Shown: piece by piece, positions 59,678-64,000 of the stretch
How the letters are laid out: each line of letters starts with the position of its first letter
Position numbering within the stretch: position 1 is the stretch's first letter
NCBI RefSeq assembly: GCF_024498955.1
Contig: NZ_CP093311.1
Location: forward strand, 620,001 to 684,000
From: Thermomonas paludicola
GTDB lineage: Bacteria > Pseudomonadota > Gammaproteobacteria > Xanthomonadales > Xanthomonadaceae
DNA: 64,000 nucleotides
Direction: 5' to 3'
Notes under the pieces: model-generated
What the model was told of the DNA's origin: nothing
The model's input: the letters and a program-made list of their open reading frames with translations, nothing else
Database searches by the model: none
Program-made: the position numbers and the translations under genes

Positions 59678-59824
59678 AATGGCGGGATTGAGTGCCAGCG
59701 CCAGTAATCAGGTGGTCGTCAGGCCATTGTGTGGGTGCAGCGTGCGTGCTGCACCCACTGTGAAAGCGTTCCTCAACGGCCCCACGCAAATCGAAGGCGG
59801 CTGGCGCCGCCTTCGAATGGTCGT

Positions 59825-61786
59825 TCAGTGCTTGTCTGGCCCGATGTACTTGCCGAGGAAAGCTTCCATGCGTTTATAGAGTTCAGCTCGGTTTTCCGGC
59901 TTGTAATAGCCGTGTCCTTCTCCCGAGGCGACCATCGTTTCAATCGGCACGCCATTGCTCTTGAATGCATCTCGCAGCGAGTCAAACTGTTCCATCGGCA
60001 CGCGCCGGTCAATCATTCCCTGCGCAATAAAGACCGGGATCTTGATTTTCCCGACGTTCTGCGACGGTGACCAAGCCCTGAGTTGCGCCACGTCGGTACC
60101 GAGCACGCGATCAAGGTAGCGTCTGCCTGATGCGGAATCCTTGACGTCGCCAGCCTTCTTCATGACCAGCAGGTCATACACGCCGACGTATCCAATTGCA
60201 CACTTGTACAGGTCCGGGTAGCGAATGGGCTGCATCAGCGCGGCATAGCCGCCATAGCTTGCGCCATACGTGCAGATCCTGCTTGGATCGGCAAGTTTGT
60301 TGGAAATGGCCCAGTTCACGCTGTCGGCCAAATCATCCTGCATGCTGCCGCCCCATTGCTGGTAGCCGCGCTCAATGAACTCCCTGCCGCGGCCCCCGGA
60401 GCCACGATAGTTGACCTGCAGGACCGCATAGCCGCGGCTGGCGAAGAATTGTGCGTCGCTGTTGTAGCCCCAGGTATCATAGATGCCGTGCGGGCCGCCA
60501 TGCGGCATGACCAGCATCGGGCGCGGGCCAGCGCCTGCAGGTGCGGTAAAGAAGCCGTGCAGCGTCAGGCCATCCCTTGACTTGAAACTGACGGGAATCG
60601 TGGAGGCAAGCGATTCAGGCTTGATCCACGGCATTGCCCTGTCGATCAGTTGAATCTTGTTGCCGGCTGCAATGTCCAGGGTGTACCAAGCTCCCGGATT
60701 ACGGTCGCTCCATACATAGAACAAAAGCTTGTCGTCGCTCTTGCTCCAGTTGATGAACGACAGCATCTGCCCCGGGAAAGCCTTCATCAAGCCAGCATGC
60801 AAGCCTGCCCATTTCGATCCCGGATCAAGATACTCGATGGAGGGCTTGGCCTCGTCGTAGATCACGCCAAATGGGGGGCCATCGTGGCCAGAGTAGAGGA
60901 TGCGGGAAATTTCTTCGTCGCCGCGTCCTGCCAGCCTGATGCGTGTGCCTAGGGCCAGATTGACCTTGTACAGCTGCGCCGGTTCAGCCTTGTCAACGAT
61001 CGTTGCATAGGCGGTATTGCCATCCGGCTCCACGTAAAGGAGGTTCATGTCGTAGCCTGCCAGCGATTTCGGCACGGGCTGCCAGTCACTTGCGGCGACC
61101 GGGCGGTACATCAGGACGGGGAGGTCGTTGTCGTCTTTCGTGGCTCTCAGGCGCGCGTGCCCGTCATGATCGAATTGGAATGTGGCGCTGTCTTTGCTGT
61201 ACTCAATCTGCTCGCGGCTACCTGTGCGGGTGTCGACCTTGTAGATGGTCGTGCTTTGGTCCTCATCCCCTTCCCGCTCGGGCCAGGCGGTGAATTCGAC
61301 CAGCACCTTGCCAGGTTCCTGATCAAGCGTCATGGCAACGGAAGCAAAGCCATGATCCTTGCGCCGCCCGCTGATCGTTCCGGAGTCCCGGATGAAGGCG
61401 AACAATGTGTTCTGCGTCTTGCCCCGGATGTCCGAACTCATCAGCTCGCCGTAGCTGACCGGCTGTGTCTTCAGCGGGTCGCGCTTGGCGCGGGATACCA
61501 CGACCTGATCATCGGAGCTCCAGATGATGTTGCCAACGTGCTGTTGGCGGCCAAACCGGAGCGCTTGTACGTCCTTCCCGCCATCCAATGGAATGATATG
61601 GAGCTGGGTTTCCATTCCATCCGCTGAGGGGACGGCTATTGCAATGTGTTTGCCGTCCGGCGACATTGCAACCTGGTCGATTGCAGCGTGCTTTGCGAAG
61701 TCCATGTAGCCAAGTGCTTGGGCGGGAGCGATGTTCGGGACAGCACAAGCCAATACCGCAGTTAGAAGCGGTGCAGCAAGTTTCAT
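59825..61786 (-). CDS. S9 family prolyl oligopeptidase
   Basis: A 653-residue exported protein. The signal peptide (KLAAPLLTAVLACAVPNIAPAQ) is followed by a beta-propeller-like half of about 390 residues with lower sequence conservation. The alpha/beta-hydrolase half begins at FFTAPAGAGPRPMLVMPHGGPHGI. TYGASYGGYAALMQ holds the catalytic Ser, FIAQGMIDRRVPMEQ the Asp and VASGEGHGYY the His. It cleaves short peptides, probably in the periplasm. The start at 61786 is preferred; MGKSIMKL at 61801 is possible. Its GC is visibly lower than that of its neighbours. Confidence 0.88.
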   Translation of the reverse strand: MKLAAPLLTAVLACAVPNIAPAQALGYMDFAKHAAIDQVAMSPDGKHIAIAVPSADGMETQLHIIPLDGGKDVQALRFGRQQHVGNIIWSSDDQVVVSRAKRDPLKTQPVSYGELMSSDIRGKTQNTLFAFIRDSGTISGRRKDHGFASVAMTLDQEPGKVLVEFTAWPEREGDEDQSTTIYKVDTRTGSREQIEYSKDSATFQFDHDGHARLRATKDDNDLPVLMYRPVAASDWQPVPKSLAGYDMNLLYVEPDGNTAYATIVDKAEPAQLYKVNLALGTRIRLAGRGDEEISRILYSGHDGPPFGVIYDEAKPSIEYLDPGSKWAGLHAGLMKAFPGQMLSFINWSKSDDKLLFYVWSDRNPGAWYTLDIAAGNKIQLIDRAMPWIKPESLASTIPVSFKSRDGLTLHGFFTAPAGAGPRPMLVMPHGGPHGIYDTWGYNSDAQFFASRGYAVLQVNYRGSGGRGREFIERGYQQWGGSMQDDLADSVNWAISNKLADPSRICTYGASYGGYAALMQPIRYPDLYKCAIGYVGVYDLLVMKKAGDVKDSASGRRYLDRVLGTDVAQLRAWSPSQNVGKIKIPVFIAQGMIDRRVPMEQFDSLRDAFKSNGVPIETMVASGEGHGYYKPENRAELYKRMEAFLGKYIGPDKH

Positions 61787-61871
61787 TATCGATTTCCCCA
61801 TGTGACCGAGAGTTTCGGTAGGGCGGAATATTACTTCAAGCACGTTGTGCCGAGAAAGCTCGGGATCGCCT

Positions 61872-63761
61872 TCACACCTCCAGCGTCGCCAGGTCGCCCT
61901 TTTGCTCCAGCCAGGCCTTGCGGTCGCCGGCGCGCTTCTTGGCCAGCAGCATGTCCATCAGGCCGCGGGTGGCGTGGTCGTCGTCCACGGTGAGTTGCAC
62001 CAGTCGGCGGGTGTCGATATGCATGGTGGATTCGCGCAGCTGCTGCGGGTTCATTTCACCCAGCCCCTTGAAGCGGGTGACATTGACCTGGCCCTTGAGC
62101 TTTTCCCGCGCGATTTTTTCCAGCAGCAAGCGCTTTTCTTCTTCGTCCAGCGCGTAGAACACTTGCTTGCCGACGTCCACCCGGAACAGCGGCGGCATCG
62201 CCACGAACACATGGCCGGCGGCCACCAGCATGGGGAAATGCTTGAGGAACAGGGCCGTCAGCAGGGTGGCGATATGCAGGCCGTCGGAGTCGGCGTCGGC
62301 CAGGATCACGATCTTGCCGTAGCGCAGGCCGTCGATCGCGTCCTTGCCCGGGTCGCAGCCGATGGCCACGGCCAGGTCGTGCACTTCCTGCGAGGCCAGC
62401 ACCTGCCCGGAGGCCACTTCCCAGGTGTTCAGGATCTTGCCGCGCAACGGCAGGATGGCCTGGAAATCCTTGTCGCGGGCCTGCCTGGCGCTGCCACCGG
62501 CGGAGTCGCCTTCGACCAGGAACAGTTCGGTGCGGGAGAGGTCCTGTGAAATGCAGTCGGCCAGCTTGCCGGGCAGGGCCGGGCCTTGCGTCACCTTTTT
62601 GCGGACGATCTGCTTTTCGGTCTTCAGGCGGGCCGAGGCGCGTTCGATCGCGAGCTGGGCGATCCTCTCGCCGAACTCGGTGTTGGAATTCAGCCACAGG
62701 CTGAAGGCATCGTGCGCCGCCCCTTCCACGAAGCCTGCGGCCTGCCGCGAAGACAGGCGTTCTTTTGTTTGCCCGGAAAACTGCGGGTCGGTCATTTTCA
62801 ATGACAGCACGAAGGCGACCCGATCCCATACGTCTTCCGGCGCCAGCTTCACGCCGCGCGGCAGCAGGTTGCGGAAATCGCAGAACTCGCGCAGCGCGTC
62901 GGTGAAGCCCGTGCGCAGGCCGTTGACGTGCGTGCCGTGTTGCGCGGTGGGAATCAGGTTGACGTAGCTTTCCTGCACGAGCTCGCCGTCGGGAACCCAG
63001 GCCACCGCCCAATCGACGATTTCGGTGTCCTTCTTCAAGGTGCCGACGAACAGCTCCGGCGGCAGCAATTCGCGTTCCGCCAATTCGCCGCGCAGGTAAT
63101 CGCGCAGGCCATCCTCGTAATGCCACTGCACCCGCTCGCCGCTGGCTTCGTCGAACAGCGAGACGGTAAGGCCCGGGCACAGCACGGCCTTGGCGCGCAG
63201 CAGGTGCTTGAGCGCGCGCAGGTTGAACCTGGGCGTGTCGAAGTAGGTGGGGTTGGGCCAGAAGCGCAGGCGGGTGCCGGTGTTCTTCCTGCCCACGCTG
63301 CCAATCGTGTTCAGCGGCGACGTGCGGTCGCCGTTGGCAAAGGCCATGTGGTATTCGCTGCCGTCGCGCTTGATGAACACATCGACCTTGGTCGACAGCG
63401 CGTTGACCACGCTCACGCCGACGCCGTGCAGGCCGCCGCTGAAGGTGTAGTTCTTGTTGCTGAATTTTCCGCCGGCATGCAGGCGGGTCAGGATCAGCTC
63501 CACGCCGGGGATTTTCTCCTCGGGATGGATGTCCACCGGCATGCCACGACCGTCGTCGGCCACCTCGCAGCTGCCGTCGGCGAACAGGATGACCTCGATG
63601 CCGCGCGCATGCCCCGCCAGCGCTTCATCGACGCCGTTGTCGATGACCTCCTGCGCGAGGTGGTTCGGTCGCGAGGTATCGGTGTACATGCCGGGCCGGC
63701 GCTTGACCGGGTCCAGGCCAGAGAGGACTTCGATGTCGGCGGCGTTGTAGCGGGTATTCAT
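61872..63761 (-). CDS. parE: DNA topoisomerase IV subunit B ParE
   Basis: A 629-residue protein. YNAADIEVLSGLDPVKRRPGMYTDTSRPNHLAQEVIDN is the ParE start. The ATPase has EVADDGRGMPVDIH and the loop with GGLHGVGVSVVNALS. The Toprim domain starts at LVEGDSAGGSARQARD, and the C-terminal end has FKGLGEMNPQQLRESTM. Length and NHLAQEVIDNGVDEA indicate ParE rather than GyrB. It decatenates chromosomes together with ParC. The ATG at 63761 is the family start. Confidence 0.94.
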   Translation of the reverse strand: MNTRYNAADIEVLSGLDPVKRRPGMYTDTSRPNHLAQEVIDNGVDEALAGHARGIEVILFADGSCEVADDGRGMPVDIHPEEKIPGVELILTRLHAGGKFSNKNYTFSGGLHGVGVSVVNALSTKVDVFIKRDGSEYHMAFANGDRTSPLNTIGSVGRKNTGTRLRFWPNPTYFDTPRFNLRALKHLLRAKAVLCPGLTVSLFDEASGERVQWHYEDGLRDYLRGELAERELLPPELFVGTLKKDTEIVDWAVAWVPDGELVQESYVNLIPTAQHGTHVNGLRTGFTDALREFCDFRNLLPRGVKLAPEDVWDRVAFVLSLKMTDPQFSGQTKERLSSRQAAGFVEGAAHDAFSLWLNSNTEFGERIAQLAIERASARLKTEKQIVRKKVTQGPALPGKLADCISQDLSRTELFLVEGDSAGGSARQARDKDFQAILPLRGKILNTWEVASGQVLASQEVHDLAVAIGCDPGKDAIDGLRYGKIVILADADSDGLHIATLLTALFLKHFPMLVAAGHVFVAMPPLFRVDVGKQVFYALDEEEKRLLLEKIAREKLKGQVNVTRFKGLGEMNPQQLRESTMHIDTRRLVQLTVDDDHATRGLMDMLLAKKRAGDRKAWLEQKGDLATLEV

Positions 63762-63915
63762 TTTCTGTCTATCGGATTTTGCGTGGCGTCTCGGGGCGCC
63801 AGTGTGTGGCCTTGCGCAGGGTTTTGCACGCATGCGGGACTCCCTGCCGCTGCCCGTACAATGGCGCCGCAGGGAATGGCTTGGCGTTGCCCGAATGGTT
63901 TGCGAGGGGGTTTCA

Positions 63916-64000
63916 GTGGTGGATGTCATGGGTCGTGCCGAGGCGCGCACGGCCGCACAGCAGTTGTTGGCGGCAGACGTCGGTGGCACCTATGCCCGGC
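63916..64000 (+). CDS. glk: Glucokinase, N-terminal fragment (runs off the window)
   Basis: Only 28 codons are visible. LLAADVGGTYAR is the phosphate-binding start of the ROK/glucokinase fold (D-V-G-G-T). GAGGGGG lies five bases before the GTG at 63916; GTG at 63919 and ATG at 63928 are in the same frame. It is divergent to parE with about 150 bases between, which should hold both promoters. The product name is inferred from this short stretch. Confidence 0.55.
   Translation, partial: MVDVMGRAEARTAAQQLLAADVGGTYAR

Overview
The window is a chromosomal segment of a gammaproteobacterium, most likely of the Xanthomonadaceae (Lysobacteraceae). The right half is GC-rich and encodes a set typical of that family (NAD-dependent isocitrate dehydrogenase of about 335 residues, CreBCD, PhoBR-Ppk-Ppx, a BepA-type protease, paired NlpC/P60 lipoproteins, SlyD, ParE). 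The genus cannot be fixed from sequence reading alone.

Region 1 (1-32091) is part of a large chromosomal integron. I count 72 attC sites, all in the same orientation (minus strand in cassette sense), and the array runs off the left edge. The intact integrase gene intI (32252-33262, plus strand) lies at the right end, with attI at the last core site (32085-32091). About 48 cassettes carry an identifiable ORF: nucleases and DNA-modification proteins (HNH twice, HARE-GIY-YIG, HhH-GPD, phage-type N6-adenine methyltransferase, Lar), GNAT, SGNH hydrolase, DUF805, DUF2726, DUF3024 (twice), DUF3147, DUF4326, DUF551-like (twice), lipoproteins, small membrane proteins and unknowns. Another 22 complete cassettes, plus one cut by the left edge, are copies of one non-coding body of about 265 bp. 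It carries a conserved promoter-like element pointing into the next cassette. Fourteen cassettes carry their ORF against the attC direction, and several of those encode phage-type proteins.

Region 2 (33267-39236): a lipoprotein, endonuclease V, a histidine-phosphatase lipoprotein, the transcription-repair coupling factor Mfd (with a palindromic repeat inserted in frame) and a GNAT protein, all on the minus strand. Region 3 (39316-46572): a DUF808 membrane protein and RlmJ, then creB-creC-creD with a CreB site before creD, then a secreted M28 peptidase. Region 4 (46636-54119): ppx, ppk1, phoR and phoB on the minus strand behind a Pho box, so phosphate sensing and polyphosphate metabolism are organised together; then an M48 protease. 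Region 5 (54237-64000): glutaredoxin and an AhpD-like protein, isocitrate dehydrogenase, a YccA/Bax-inhibitor protein, tRNA-Leu, a thioesterase, two NlpC/P60 lipoproteins, SlyD, an S9 peptidase, ParE, and the first codons of a glucokinase.

The most interesting material is in the array: the repeated non-coding cassette (a possible mobile promoter or small RNA), a cassette-borne SGNH hydrolase whose membrane-anchor leader is out of frame across a pentanucleotide tract (possible phase variation), the reversed phage-type cassettes with their own attC subtype, and inverted complementarity at cassette ends that extends well past the 7-bp core sites.
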